Part shown: one piece after another, positions 1-12,996 of the stretch
Layout: each line of letters starts with the position of its first letter
Numbering within the stretch: position 1 is the first letter of the stretch
Assembly (NCBI RefSeq): GCF_036785885.1
Contig: NC_092323.1
Span: 12,594,501-12,658,500 of the forward strand
Length of the DNA stretch: 64,000 nt
From: Coffea arabica
Taxonomy: Eukaryota > Streptophyta > Magnoliopsida > Gentianales > Rubiaceae
Direction: 5' to 3'
Made by a program: the position numbers and the translations under genes
The notes under the pieces: generated by a model
Told to the model about the DNA's origin: nothing
Database searches by the model: none
What the model saw: only the letters and a program-made list of their open reading frames with translations

Positions 1-1974
1 AAAAAGTTTCCAGCCTTTGAAAACAAACGTATGAATACGAGTTAAAGCAGTTTTTGGTTGAAAAGCAACTTGCAAATAACTTTTCGTTGACTGTAACAGA
101 AAATAGTGCAATAACCAAAAAATAATAATAATTTGTTGTCATTGTAGTATTAAGACTTGAGAGCAAATTAACGAGCTACTCAAATTAAGTAGGTGTTTGG
201 TTTGTATCCTGCAATCGGAATTAGAATCGTAAATCCCATCATGCATATGGGTATTGATCATTTTCCCTTGCGCATTCGATTTGAAAGCGGGATGAGATTC
301 ATTCTATTAAAGAGTTAATCAATTTGAATCCTAAATTATAAGTAGAGAATGATGATGGATAAAAACTAGCACTTCCATTCCCTTACAATTACTCTCATGA
401 TAGTGGTATGCCGAATAATAGGGTGATGCCCATTTTTGCTCCTCATAATCATTTCCCAAACAACCCCCACATGTGTACTTATTTTTTCTAATTTCCCAAA
501 CAACCCCCACATGTGTACTTATTTTTTCTTTGGCACATACTTTGAACTAGTAAATCAGGTTTTCCGTTTTTGTTAGGATGTAGAAATTGATTTCAAGATT
601 AACATTGGCCTTCTTTCTAAAGAAAAGAGTCAATTTTGTCTATTTGCTTCAATCCCACTATCCAAGTATGTTTTAGCTGATGAATTTTGATCATGTATGA
701 TCAATTAGAGGTTTTAGGTTCAAATATGACTACAGGTGGAATTATTTTTATAGATATTAATCTTCATCCTACAATATGTGGGTTAATAGTCGTAACGTTA
801 TTGAATTACACCATTTTTGGTGTATTGATTCCACTGTTTTGGACTCTTGTAATCATATTTAAAAAAAAAAAAAGAAGCTTATGTTTCGAACCTTTTTGGG
901 GACTTTAATAAATTTCTTCCTATTTCCGTTAATAGATGACAGGGCAAAAGGCCCATAAGTAATAGATAACAAAATGGCCCAACATCTGACTATTTAAATC
1001 ATTGCTTCTTGCCCGTCTACATCATTAGGCCATCTAATTCTGAATTTCTTTTGGACTTCTTGACCCAAAAGAGAGGAAAGCTTTCAGCCGGGGTCCTCCA
1101 CTTAACCCATATTTGACACTCCGAAAGCAATAATAAGAATTTGAATTAATCTTGTATATATTGATATTGTATATATTATTTATAATACATATATATATAA
1201 TTTAAATTAGTTGTTATGCATCTATTATTGATGATAGTATATACATTATTAATGTGTAAAAAATTATTTCTAAGTTGCCATAGGAAGCCTTTTTATTCAT
1301 TTTGGAGAGTTTTACGTATTATCTCTTGCCTATTTAAGTTACTTTTAAACAGTGCTATAAAAGATGCGACAACAAATCTATCTTTTTCCTAAGAAAACCG
1401 TCTTAAATTACAATATTTGTTAACACTCTGTTGAAATTTACAGGATTAAGCATTTATTTCATCTCTCAATAAATGCTTTATTTACAGCATTCTCTACTTT
1501 TTGTTTGCAATATCAGGCGATTCAGTCAAAAACAGGAATATCATTGACATAGTCTAACTTGCTTCCTTCCTCTCATAATTGCAATGGATGGATGTACATT
1601 GATGATTAGTGCGGCTGATTCCAACAGGTTGTCACGTCCATGACCAAGCCACTAATTAGGATGAGTAGTGACGTTTGATCTCAGATAAAACTTAGAAAAT
1701 CTCTTTAATGATAAGGCTTACAACCAAGGGAATAGTTTACTTTTCTGAAAAACCTAGAAAAAAAAGTTTTTTTTTCCCTTTTCTGAAGGGCTGCGGTGGT
1801 TGGGAGGAGGAGGGAGTTTCAATAGAATACATGAGAACTTGACCTTCCAAACATATATACCTGCATTTGTTCAAAAAAAAAAAATCATATCTGATTTTTT
1901 GTTAAATTTTTTCGAGTAGGAGAAGGGTAAGATTTAAAAAGTGGAGAGAGATATAGAAGAATTAAAATTTAGAT
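1..1974. other. Gene-free AT-rich stretch with a possible MITE
   Basis: I see no convincing coding region. Short ORFs such as 687-908 show no family motif. Around 190-475 one edge reads gtgtttggtttg and the other reads as a near complement (catttcccaaacaac), which suggests a decayed MITE, but I found no clear target duplication. At about 450-530 a 41-bp unit containing cccccacatgtgtacttatt is present twice in tandem. Confidence 0.5.
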
Positions 1975-2208
1975 GAGGTCTTAATTTTAATCATTAGACC
2001 AAGACTTCCTCAGCGCATAACTGCAGTTGTTTAGGAAATATGTTCAAAAACATTCTTTTTCCAGGTATTATTATGGGACGTGAGGATATGAGAGGTCTTA
2101 ATTTTAATCACTAGACCAAGACTTCCTCAACGCATAACTGCAGTTGTTTAGGAAATATGCACAAAAACATTCTTTTTTCAGGTATTATTATGGGAGGTGA
2201 GGATCTGG
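1975..2208. repeat. Tandem duplication, 117-bp unit x2
   Basis: The segment starting gaggtcttaattttaatca at 1975 recurs at 2092 with only a few substitutions through to about 2208. The left edge of the unit (to about 2010) resembles the 5' end of a tRNA-derived SINE in reverse orientation, because the wording gaccaagacttcctc recurs in related form near 35820. The duplication therefore probably includes part of an old SINE. No gene is visible. Confidence 0.8.
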
Positions 2209-2559
2209 GGTGTTAAAATCTGTTTGGTTGACTGGGATTTTAATCTCGTAATCATGTGACGTGTAGTTAGGAAAAGGAAAACACGGTGTCCCAGCTGGAT
2301 TTGAAGCAACTAAGCAAAGCATGTTTGGTTTTAAAACTCCATTAATTAGCCACAGATTATTGGTCTTATCCTCTTTTTCTGGTTATTAAATCGAGATCCA
2401 AAGATAAAAATAGTAAAAGATAAGCCGTCCATCTTGTTTTCTTGCGTAGACCTTAATGCAGGCGTACCCTAATTCTGTGTTTGAGAAAGTCTTGCCAATT
2501 CTTTCCGGGGTAGGTAAATCTGCAAGCTGAGTAGGCCTGTGGGGTGGACGTTATTATGG

Positions 2560-3755
2560 TAAGGTGTTTTTCACTCGTCAGCTTTAGCAAATCGACCTTC
2601 TAAATCTAAAGACTTTGTCCAATGAAAATAAAGTGTTTCTGGGATTTTAACTGAGGACTTGTTTTTGGGGACTGGGGAGGACCAGGTAAAAATACATAGG
2701 CAATAACTTGAAGATTGATTGTCCAATTTACGTTGCTACGTGTGCCTTTATCTTTGTGATCGTCTTCCACAGAATTCTAGGAAGGGTTCTATCAGTACTG
2801 AATCGTAGTACTGTGTTGAGATCCTAACGGCCAACTGAAAGTAACAAAAAAAAAAAGGATGCTTCATTTATGATGTCATTGCTGATTCTTGCATGTTAAC
2901 TTCATACATGATGTAAAAAGTTTCAATTTGATTTTTGCAAATTTTTGAGCTCTTTATTTTTAAAATAATGCAATTTGATTCCTTACATACGAGGCTTCGT
3001 ACTTTTTTTCTCATTCACTTTTACGATAGTGTCGTGTTTCGCAAGGGATCTTTTATCCCACTTCTCGCACGTTCACATATTCAAAATGCACAATTTTTAT
3101 AACAGTTCTCATTTCTAGCTACTTTGTCACTTTAAATTCTAGTTTTAAACTAAATTGAGTCAAGGTGTTCTACACTCGTCAGCTTTAGAAATTGACAGTC
3201 TGAATCTAAAGACTTTGTAATACGTGTTTCTGGAATTCTAAGGTTGGTCTGGATATCCTGAGTCATCATGGCTGAAGTGAAATCGCAGATTTTTTTTTTT
3301 TTTTTTTTTTTTTGGGGAGGACCAGGTAAACTAGGCAATAGAGGACTGACTTTTGTTTTCTTTTCTTTTTTTTTTTCGACACAGGGGTGTCCGGGTCAAT
3401 CCTTACGGGGCCCGACTAATCCCCTGCGGCCTGGATCCGGCGCCCCAACCCGGCCTGAACGCGTTAAGTGTGCGGAGGAATCCAGCGGAGCGGAGACTCG
3501 AACTTGTGACCTCAAGATTCACTGGTGAGACAATAGAAGACTGACTGATTGTACAATATTTGTCCAATTTACGTGGCTACATGTGCCTTTACTTTAAGAC
3601 CTTCTTCCACAGAAATCTAGGAAGGGTGCCATCAGCGCTCAGTAGTACTGGTCTCGAGATCCTAACGGTACTGAAAGCAAAAAATTGTAAGCTTCTTTCA
3701 TGATGTCATTGCTGACCCTCCCATGTTAACTTAATATATGATGTAAACATTTTCA
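2560..3755. repeat. Diverged direct duplication of a ~370-bp segment
   Basis: About 2560-2935 and about 3162-3755 share ordered blocks: cactcgtcagctttag, aatctaaagactttgt, ggggaggaccaggtaaa, tgtccaatttacgt, cttccacaga, gagatcctaacgg and tgatgtcattgctga. The second copy is longer because a SINE (3351-3530) and a T-run were inserted into it. The order of events is readable: duplication first, SINE insertion later. Confidence 0.8.
3351..3530 (-). mobile_element. tRNA-derived SINE, reverse orientation
   Basis: A T-rich tract (the poly-A tail in reverse) is followed by gacacaggggtgtccgggtc and a GC-rich body ending near a B-box-like stretch (gagactcgaacttgtg, reverse complement). It is flanked by near-perfect direct repeats, caatagaggactgac at 3336-3350 and caatagaagactgac at 3531-3545. 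It is clearly related to the SINE at 8119-8301. GC content is much higher than in its surroundings. Confidence 0.85.
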
Positions 3756-6700
3756 TTGAAAAATTTTGCATTAAGTGGTAGAGGTCAACACAACAATCAC
3801 CACAATTGAAATAATGATGTTGGTTTAAACTTTAGTAAAGATTAAGCTATATAACTCAAAGGGCTTATTTTCAGTTGATTATTTTAATTGATTATAAATT
3901 TTGATTTTAGATAATTCGTTTTTGTGATGTTTTCGATTGCTGATTATATATTTTTTTAATCACTAAAAAAGTTAAAAATCCATAATTAACTAAAAAGTAG
4001 ATTTTGTCGATTCTATTTATTTTTTATAATCAAATTTTGTAAAATTTAAAACAACCGAGAACAAAGCCAAAATCGTGTTTAGCAAGAAAAAAAAATTTTA
4101 ATTTTACTTGTTATGTGCAAGAGCAAAAGAGTAACAATATACAAGTTTCTTTTCCAAATACGGTTACCAGCCTTTACGGCAAGAAAGATGACAAAGATGC
4201 ATATACATTGAATCAGTGCTGAACTTCCATTTTTGCTAACTTGATGTGTTGGTACCATAATTTTCAATGAAGGGGAAAAGAATTCCGGAAGTTCATAGTA
4301 CAGGCAAAGCACATATATAATTGTAGTCAAAAGTTGGTCACTTTTCCAATTGGTTGGTAAGGAATCCTGTATTGCTACTTCTTTGCGGTGGCATCACGGG
4401 CCATTTTGTATTTCAATTGGTAAATTGGAAGCGATCATGAGCCGAATTCTTGGTTGAGTTAAAGTTTCAATTGATCTGGTCGAGCTTTGATGTCGACTGG
4501 AACTCACCACGGATCCAGTTGGTTGATGAAATAAAACTGAAGTACAAAAATACTCGATCGTTTAACTTTCCAAAATTTGCAATACATCCTTTTCTGTATC
4601 CAGATCAAGAAAGCTTTTTTGTCTTTTTGAATGGGCACAAGCCCTAATCATATAGAAGTTTGATTTATCAGAAGGGGTAACGAAAGGCTTTAAGGTTACC
4701 TTAACTTCTTGCACCCGAAACCAAGGTTTATTACAAGAAGCTTATTTTTAGTTTTCTTTTTCCCCTAAAACGTAATTCTCCAAAGAGGAATTACCAAAAT
4801 CAAATCACATTACAAAAACTGCAACTAATGGCCCAAATGCATCTCCAATTTTTAGTAACATTCTCTAGTTGCAATCAAGAATTTCCAGCTACATTATTTG
4901 AAATTCCTATGGGGGTATATAACAACATTTGGCTGAGCACTTGCCTAGTTAGCAAACATCTTAATTATATGCTATAGTCTGATGTATCTTCTTGGTGAGA
5001 TACATGCCCTTTGCAACACATTACAGTATTTCTGGCTGTAAGGAATCAAATGGTACCTGTGAACCTAACACACTTCTCATCAGGCAGTGCACTTCTTGAT
5101 ATATTAGGATGCTCATAAAGCAAGGTTTGAGTTGCTGTTATCAGATAGTATTATAATTACTAGGTGCCTGACAGCTTTTGCCAGCTTCTAGCTTAAATCA
5201 TACTACTATTTTGGATCACCAGTAATAATAAACTGAAATCAAGATAACCTATGATTGGCCTAGCCAGTTAAGTCCCCTTGACTGACTGGATTTATAAGGT
5301 CCATGATACCTGGTTGCCTACCACACAAATAGTCCGACAAAAACCCTTCTTGACAATTTTCTTATGATTGTTTAAGGGTGTATGTTACTGGGAAGTTCAC
5401 AGTAGTTGGTGAGTTTAAGGCTTTCAATTTTTTTAAATCATCATGTACAAAGCACGATGCATGAAGTACAAAGAGGTAAGGATTTTGGACAACTTTCTGA
5501 GATGGAACGTGTTGGTTGTTTCTGATTCACATGGGGTTGTTTAATAATTTCTCTACCCCCCCAATAATCCATCTCTTAAACGGCTACAATACAGCTAATC
5601 CTGACCAGAACCATAAACAATAGTGATCAATCTTTGTTAATTAGTATTTCTCTTCATGGCTTCATCATGCCTCCAATCCCAATATCTCTTCACGTGTAAT
5701 GGGACCCCTATTCGAATTAACACCTAATAATCATTTTGGCTCAAAATGATCAAATACGTCCATGCCACTTGTCTGCAGATTAAAATGGCACTAATCATTG
5801 AAACCTTGGTTGTGTATATACTTCTCAATTCAGTTGAAATCTTGGCTGTAATTCTCAGCGTTTAGTTGGAACTGATAGCCTCTATTGATATGGAAATTAA
5901 GCATTCTGGATAAATACAGTAATTTGACCGTGAGCCGATTCTCTTAGTAAATGCCCTGTACACTACGGAAAATAGAATGCGAACATCAATTATTTTAGCA
6001 TTTGTCCATGAGCAGATAATGACATTTTACTTACCATGAGAAAATGACCAGATCCACATCACAATTTCTTGAAGTTGGTCAGGGCTTAAGAGCTGGTGCA
6101 CAATTGCATGCTGCGTATGAAATTGGAACAAGACAAAAAAGATTACTTGACTGAGTCTACCAAAAGCCAATCATAGCATCTAAACACGCTCTATGAAACA
6201 GCTGTCTAATGACGATTTTGTACTCAATCTAATCTCCATTTCCATGAAGCTTCAAGAAGTAGTGTTTGAGATTTATCCTTTCCTTAAACCCTTTTAAAAG
6301 CTTGTCCATTTCATGAATAATGACCTCTCCACCTATGACTATGCAATATTAAAAGAGAATGCTACAGAGGAACAAACACATCATTTTCTATTAAAGCTTA
6401 ATTTTTGTTATTTATGGAGTATAATAATTAAGTATTTTTGTATGACAAAATACAAAAAAGTTGTGCAAGTTCATCGGGTTATACGTACCAAGAAAATACA
6501 TTGCGTATAATTTTACCTTATTCAAATATTCATCCTCTCATCGAAGAAAATATTTATACTTAAGGTCCAACAACTTAACAAACTGTTAATAACAAAATTT
6601 AAATGTACATTTGAAGGTGTATGCATATCCAAAACTATGCTTTTAATTTCTTGTTACACGAATTAATGTTGCACTATCCGGTACAACTTTGATAAAAATA

Positions 6701-6900
6701 AGATGTGATTTACCAACTATCAATGAATATTATACTTACTAGGGAACATGTGTCATCCCAATACATAGTCTAACACAAATATGAATGTCAATTGATATTA
6801 CAAAAATTATAATATCATCAATTGTTTTCACCGCTCTAAAAAATTTATCCCATATGGTAAAGGATTTTGGATTTTGACTGTAAATAATTAAAAGAAGTTA
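3756..6900. other. Gene-free intergenic region
   Basis: No recognisable protein, tRNA or rRNA gene was found on either strand. The longest ORFs (4079-4330 minus, 4450-4647 plus, 6313-6510 plus) match no family I know and have ordinary AT-rich composition. The 3' part presumably contains upstream regulatory DNA for the arabinogalactan protein gene that follows, but I cannot define individual sites. Confidence 0.5.
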
Positions 6901-7013
6901 AAAGGAATCTTAGCATTATTGATAAAGAGCCTCGCTCAAGTCTCTTCGAACCACCACTCCCCCCTCTCCCCACAAAAAAAACACCAAAACCCCACCAATC
7001 CAGCATCTTTTTG

Positions 7014-7023
7014 TATATATATA
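7014..7023 (+). promoter_or_regulatory. Probable TATA box of the arabinogalactan protein gene
   Basis: A tatatatata run lies about 120 bp before the ATG at 7144. It is followed by a C/T-rich leader (ttctctctctcgctctctc near 7067), which is a common plant core-promoter and 5' UTR arrangement. Transcription would start around 7045-7055 by position; this is inferred, not observed. Confidence 0.6.
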
Positions 7024-7143
7024 CTCTTCACAGTCCTCTCTATTCAAGCTTAGACTCTTATTACCTTCTCTCTCTCGCTCTCTCTTTTTCAGCACAAAAA
7101 AGAAGCTTGCTTTGTTCTCTCAAAGCATAATTAGGCACCAACA

Positions 7144-7575
7144 ATGAATACTCCATCAGGGTTTAAGCTTTTCTTGCTCTTGGCTCTTTTCACCACCTCA
7201 TGCATGGCACAAGCCCCTGCAGCCACCCCAAAAGTCTCACCCACAGCTACACCTACTCCAGCACCCTCCAAAACTCCTGTACCAGCTCCGGCGCCTCATG
7301 CTCCGGCTCCGGCTCCAACTCCCATCACCACACCAACCCCAGCACCTGCCCCTTCTACCACTAAAACCCCCTCCCCTGCACCCTCTGTGGTTTCACCCCC
7401 AGCACCTACCCCAGAAGCCGGCACTTCTCCGGAAGCCAGCACTCCTGGGGCAGCCGGGCCCTCGGCTGAGGCACCACCTTCACCAAGTGGCTCCTCCCTT
7501 CAGGGTTGGGCCAGCAGGGCCGTTATTGGTGGAACTGCGGTCATTGGAACACTCATCGCCGTGGCTTTGATGTAA
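7144..7575 (+). CDS. Classical arabinogalactan protein (GPI-anchored AGP)
   Basis: A single-exon ORF of 143 aa. Residues 1-22 form a typical secretion signal (FKLFLLLALFTTSCMA) cleaved before QAPA, the usual mature AGP start. The central region (about 23-115) is dominated by Pro, Ala, Ser and Thr in AP, TP, SP and VP dipeptides, the pattern that directs Pro hydroxylation and type II arabinogalactan attachment. The last about 20 residues are hydrophobic (AVIGGTAVIGTLIAVALM) after a small-residue stretch (PSPSGSS), which fits a GPI-anchor signal. The product should be an outer plasma-membrane or cell-wall proteoglycan. The start is supported by the signal peptide and the upstream TATA box with pyrimidine-rich leader. 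No Lys-rich or fasciclin domain is present, so this is a classical AGP rather than an FLA. Which AGP orthologue it is cannot be decided by eye. Confidence 0.93.
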   Translation: MNTPSGFKLFLLLALFTTSCMAQAPAATPKVSPTATPTPAPSKTPVPAPAPHAPAPAPTPITTPTPAPAPSTTKTPSPAPSVVSPPAPTPEAGTSPEASTPGAAGPSAEAPPSPSGSSLQGWASRAVIGGTAVIGTLIAVALM

Positions 7576-8118
7576 GAGCCACTGGGGGGACACGTGGAGG
7601 CTCATTGACGTTTAGATCTGCACTTCGATTCTTATGGACGGTTGAGATTTATTTATTTTCACCTTTGTTGCATTGAGTAGTATTTTTCTTTTCCTTTTTT
7701 TTTTGTTATTTTGGGATATATTTGTCTTGTTATTATTATTTTTTTCCATTTGTTCTCACATTCGGGGATTTGACTTATTAGGCCCGATCATTTGTGTTGA
7801 TTATTCGGGTGATACATGACTCTTGTGTTGATACTTTCATATTTCTAGATGAGTCCCGTGTACATGAAATAATTTTTATTCAATGGAGTTCCTATTCTTT
7901 TCAATAATTCATCGGTTTTGGTCTCTTTTTCCACATCCTACCTTTTATCCCACTCGACTGGAAAAACTGAAATGCTAAACCAAAAAGTCGTTTACTAGTC
8001 AATCAATGCCATGTAAAAGCTTCTAATTTTCTGTATTCAAAGGAAGACATAATTAAGTAATGCAGTGCCCTATTGGTTGTAATGCTACCATTTTCAAGGG
8101 AAATGAATGGCTGTAGAA

Positions 8119-8301
8119 GCCCCTCGGGGTCAGCTCAGCCGGTGAGGCCATGGGGTAATCCTCATGGTGGCACAGGTTCGAGTCTGGCCTCACATACCGC
8201 CTGGGTGCTCTTGGGGGCGGGTACTTCAGGCGCAGAAAATTAGTCGGGCTCCGTAAGAATTGACCCGGACACCCCTGTGTTGAAAAAAAAAAAAAAAAAA
8301 A
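8119..8301 (+). mobile_element. tRNA-derived SINE with poly-A tail
   Basis: The 5' end looks like a tRNA: an A-box-like ggtcagctcagccggtgag and a B-box ggttcgagtct. A unique body (gtcgggctccgtaagaattg) follows, and the element ends in about 18 A. A 14-bp target duplication, gaatggctgtagaa, flanks it at 8105-8118 and 8302-8315. It lies about 540 bp downstream of the AGP stop codon and may be outside its transcript. This is the best-preserved copy of the family also seen at 3351-3530 and 21990-22039. Confidence 0.92.
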
Positions 8302-8315
8302 GAATGGCTGTAGAA

Positions 8316-10570
8316 TGTGACCAAATTGTTGAATATGTGCTGGTTCTAGCATATTGGCCGGACCAAAATAATGGGAGTGTAGGATCATTATTATTATTCA
8401 CTAGCAGGGTGTTGAGGATTCTTTATCATATTGCTAACTTTGCCTAGCCAGAGATGGGCATCTTCGGCTGGTGCACAATGCAAAGATGCCCACTTGATAG
8501 AAAAGGGCCAAAGTTATTTGCAAGAAAGAATATAGCAAAAAGGAAGAGCAGAAGGAATCCTAAGTTAGATGCTAATTATTTACTGTTTGCAATATATGAT
8601 ATGGTTAACCTTTTTAAACGTCAAACATATGGTTTTGGAAATGCAGTACCTTTGACATTGTAAGTGTTGCAAAAATGTCAGTATTGTCTTAAATTGAACT
8701 TGGCAATTACTTTGGTTAAAGGAATAAGGGTTTCTAATTTATTAGTTTGCAGTATATTGTAGTCCATACTAATACCAAATCTCCTTGCTTAAAATCGAGT
8801 GCTCAATTTTATTCTTTCATTTTCATACTAAAATTTAAGTGAATATTGTGCTTTGTTATTTAACGTATAGTAGTAGTTAGTTGCCAGCGATTGAGGCCTG
8901 CGGCCACATGACCCACCGACGGTGCCTTTGCTGGAAAAGGTGGAAATTTTTGAAGGCTGGGTTTATTTTTTCAGAAATGAATAATGGTTTTTGGTGCTTT
9001 TAGTGGCAAGTGGTACCTTAAAATATTGGGCATAGCTTTCTGGTCGATTTGGACATCTAAACTTTCTCCAGAATGCAAAAGATTTTGAAAAGGAGTAGTG
9101 GATTAGAATATTGGCCATTAAATCTTTAGAAGAAAGGTGCAATGCTGACAATATGAACCTGGTGAATTATTAGAGCTTTAAATTTTCTGCCAAGCTGCAG
9201 GTTTAATTCAATCGCACATCTTCTCCTTGGGTGTATTTTATCAGTGTTTTTAACCCAAAAAAAAAAAAAATGTTCCAATTGATCAAAGCAGGTGGGTCAA
9301 AAACTTGTCCATTTTTTGGTGCATTTAGCTTAAGCTACTTCATAATATCAGAAAAAGTGTCAATGTTGAAGACAAAAACCAACTAATATTAGTTTTTGTG
9401 ATTTTTTTTTTGGATGGTTGTGATATAATCTTTATCAAAATTTAAGTCTTTACAATCTTTTGGTAGTTACATTTTCACCACGTTTAGACAAACTATAATC
9501 TTTCAAGTGTAAATCACTAGGTCAGTTCAGTGGTCAGATCAGGTGAAAACTCTTAGGGTCTTTTTCGCTGTGACAATTGGGTGTGGTAGGGTATTAAAAA
9601 AAAAATTGCTCTGAGCATATTCAATGTTTTTTCCATCTTTCAATGGAATTTATAGTTCAGTTTTTTTTTTTTTTAAATTGCGATTAATGGGTCAAAAAGA
9701 TCAAATCAAGCGCTAGTCAGCTGACTGATCTTGTGAAGGCATTGTGTATGAATTTTCTCTCTTGTCCCTTTTCTATTTCAAGCGAAAAATGATCTCTTTA
9801 TAATGACACTTGCCTTGGATTAAAATTAACATGTAAGGGTGATATGATAACATTTACCAGCTGCCCAAAAGATTAAAAAAAAAAAAAACCCTTTCTTCCC
9901 CACAAAGGCTCTCTCTCTCTCTCACACACACATATATACACAAACACACACAAAAAAATATTTTTTTTCCAATAGCATCACATGTGCGATTGGTTTTTGG
10001 TCCAAAATTAAAGATATTTTAATGCTTCTTGTTTTGATATAAATGTTTCTTAAAACAGTGAAAAGAAATCTTTTTACTCATGGAGGACGACTGTAATTAG
10101 TGATTGCATCCCTACTTCCTACACTCTTTACCGAGGAACATTTAATTTCAGCAAGCATTTCTCTTGCCTTGAATTCAGTAACCTAGCAAAAAGAATTCTC
10201 TTTTGAGGGATAGTAATTGATTGCATTCTAGAACGATATCTGGCCTACTGGCTCGACACTCCAAAATATGGTGGTTGAAAAACCTCTCATAGAAATCAAA
10301 CTTTCAAACCACCCCACCCCACCCCCTTTCTGAAGAGGGTCGGGTTGAATAGTAAAATGAAAGAAATGATAAATAAGAAATTTTGAATTCAATCTCTTGA
10401 TCACAAAAGATTATTATAAAAAAAAAACTATCCTTGCCTAACAAAAAAAAAAACTTCCTTAAATGCAAATTGATCAACTTCTTGATAGTGTTCTTTCATT
10501 AAAATTCTTTGACTCTATCTTGCTTTCTTTCTTTTTCTTTTTCTTTTTCTTTGCTCTTGGTGTGGAGTCT
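8316..10570. other. Gene-free intergenic region
   Basis: There is no recognisable gene on either strand. The ORFs at 8454-8663 and 8963-9151 carry no family motif. The region contains A/T homopolymer runs and a short CT/CA microsatellite near 9910-9955. Confidence 0.5.
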
Positions 10571-10587
10571 TATGTGCCGTGTTTCTT

Positions 10588-10755
10588 TTTTTTTTTTTTC
10601 CAACAAACGATATCATGTTATAGATATTAACACTTGACCTTACAAGGATTAGTTACAAAAAGGGGATACTACCCTCATCTCTTGTCCTAGCTAATTCAGT
10701 CAGCCATATTGGGAAATCATTTTCCCATTCAATATCATGTACAACCTTCACAGCA
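10588..10755 (-). mobile_element. Retroposed, 5'-truncated cDNA tail with 17-bp target duplication
   Basis: The repeat tatgtgccgtgtttctt flanks the insert at 10571-10587 and 10756-10772. The insert starts with a T-run, so it is a poly-A-tailed cDNA in minus orientation. Read on the minus strand it is open for 42 codons (including EWENDFPIWLTELARTRDEG) up to a TAA, followed by about 35 nt and the A-tail. It therefore looks like the 3' end of a coding transcript, either a 5'-truncated LINE or a retrocopied mRNA. I do not recognise the protein. Confidence 0.75.
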
Positions 10756-11901
10756 TATGTGCCGTGTTTCTTACTATCTTCATTTAGGTCATCAAATTGA
10801 AGGTAAGACACTGGATCTAGTTTGTCATTAGCACCTTTTCAAATGCGAGTTGTCTAGCATAGAATTTCAGGATATGATAAGTTCAGTTAGATGCATTGCC
10901 ATTAATTTATCTGATGAGTGAATAACGTTTTGATTATATTCCTTTAAATGAAAGAGGCAAACCAAGTGCAGATGAACAATATATAATGCAGTTGAAGTTT
11001 GACAAAAAAAAAAAAAAAGTGCAGATGGACAATGATAGCATAGAAAAAGAAAAGAGGAAATAAATTGTATTATTTCATTGAAATAACGTTTAATTCTTGA
11101 AGTATTGTACCTTTTTTTTTTTTGAAAGGAAATTCCAACCTTTACAAATGGAAAAGGAAAAGATAAGGGTTTTAGCAACAAGTTAGAAAATCTTACGATT
11201 AATTTTATTTACATTGACGGTATATATACATTATCATAGTTAAATGTATGACATACATATATACAAAATTTAGATTTTAACCTAAATTTAAATCAGTTAT
11301 CGTGCATTTAACAATAATACTATGTACAATGTTAGTTTATAGAAAATAAATTATTAATTTTTCTACTGCTGAGTTAGGTGTGTTATGGATAGCTTTTGAA
11401 GTATTGGATGGTAAGGGGCTTGAGGCACTTGTGCGACTCTGAGCTTCTCTTTGGGTTGGCTGATGTTTGTCCATTTTGGATGTTTGTAATACTGACTAGT
11501 GACTCCAAATCTTTTGGGCGGACGAAATGGACATGGGGCTTAGTTAATTTGATTGCGGCAAAACTCATGAAGGTAGTGTTTGGGCACTATCAAAGACTTC
11601 CAACAAAAACTTCTATTGTTTTTTTTTTTTTTTTAATTTTGACTGTAACTTTTATTGATAAGCAGGAAAGAGCTTACAAAGGTCATACAACTAGCAACTC
11701 CAACCAAAACTGCAAAAACTACCAATTCAAAGACATAATTTAACCAATCTTTTGTTTTGTCTATAAAATACAAAGCAAAGAAATCAATAAAAATGATCTA
11801 TAGCAGAGAAATGCGTATCAGAATACTTTAATTATTAATCAACATTCAAGAGAAATATCGAATAAAGCATGTCTTTGTCATGTTGAAGAGGTGGATATTA
11901 C

Positions 11902-12115
<214 letters not shown>

Positions 12116-12959
12116 TATAATGGAGAGAACAGTGGATGATGACCAGTCAATCAAGTCGACAAAAATAAGAATTGTGCTTGGCAGAGATTTGATGCTTGAT
12201 CGATGCTCGGGGACAAAGAAACCCTCGTGTAGCTGATTCAAGGCTTAAGAGATTGACAAAATTGGACTTTCGAAGGTGGTCTCTAAATTAAATCGTCCAC
12301 TCTGACCTGATTTTATCATTTTATTATTCTATCCCATAATTGATTTTGTACCACGGTTTTTCATTATTATGTTATTTTTTGATAATGAAAAGAATTAACT
12401 TGCCCAAATTTATGTCGAGCAAGTTGGGGGAGGGTTGAATTTTGTGATAAGTTGAGAGAAATTATAAATAAGATACCTGAATCAAAACTTGCCACTTAAA
12501 AAAATCCAGCAAGTTTCATGATCACCTAATAAGCTCTTATGGCATTCTAGTGATGTACTACAAATATTTTATGATTCTTAACCTCACATGGCATCTAAAA
12601 ATCTAAATAAATAAAGAGAAAAACAGGAAAAAAAGTCTTAATTATTCAACTGTCTAATATGGCAAATACCAATTCTCCGCACTAAACATTAAATCAATAT
12701 CATACATCAAAGAAATATGATCAAACTTCGAGTACGTGCTGATCAACAAAATCATGGCCTACAATTTGTTACAAGTGGACCGCAAGCTCCTTGACTCCTA
12801 AAGAAAGATATATGGATGTGGTGGATGGCACTGACCTTTTTGCTAACTCAAATGATATGACTGGAATCAATTGACTCAAAGAGACGAGGCAAAGTGCAAG
12901 CATCCAATATCAAGAAATTTTTAATTTTTTTTCCATTTTAGTCTTGATAGATTTATGTG

Positions 12960-12967
12960 TATATAAG
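12960..12967 (+). promoter_or_regulatory. Candidate TATA box of MATE copy 1
   Basis: The sequence tatataag is preceded by gtg and followed, about 30 bp downstream, by the left edge of a SINE insertion (12997). If it is used, the SINE lies in the transcribed 5' leader, about 100 bp before the ATG at 13296. This is inferred from position only. Confidence 0.45.
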
Positions 12968-12996
12968 CCTATCGAATCAGAAGGTAATGAAGTACT

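Noticed and set aside
7298..7570. Pro/Leu-rich ORF overlapping the AGP gene
   Set aside because: It is the +2 frame shadow of the AGP coding sequence, lacking a signal peptide or start context.
8119..8200. Possible tRNA gene (A and B boxes visible)
   Set aside because: The acceptor stem does not pair, and the sequence continues into a SINE body with poly-A and target duplication.
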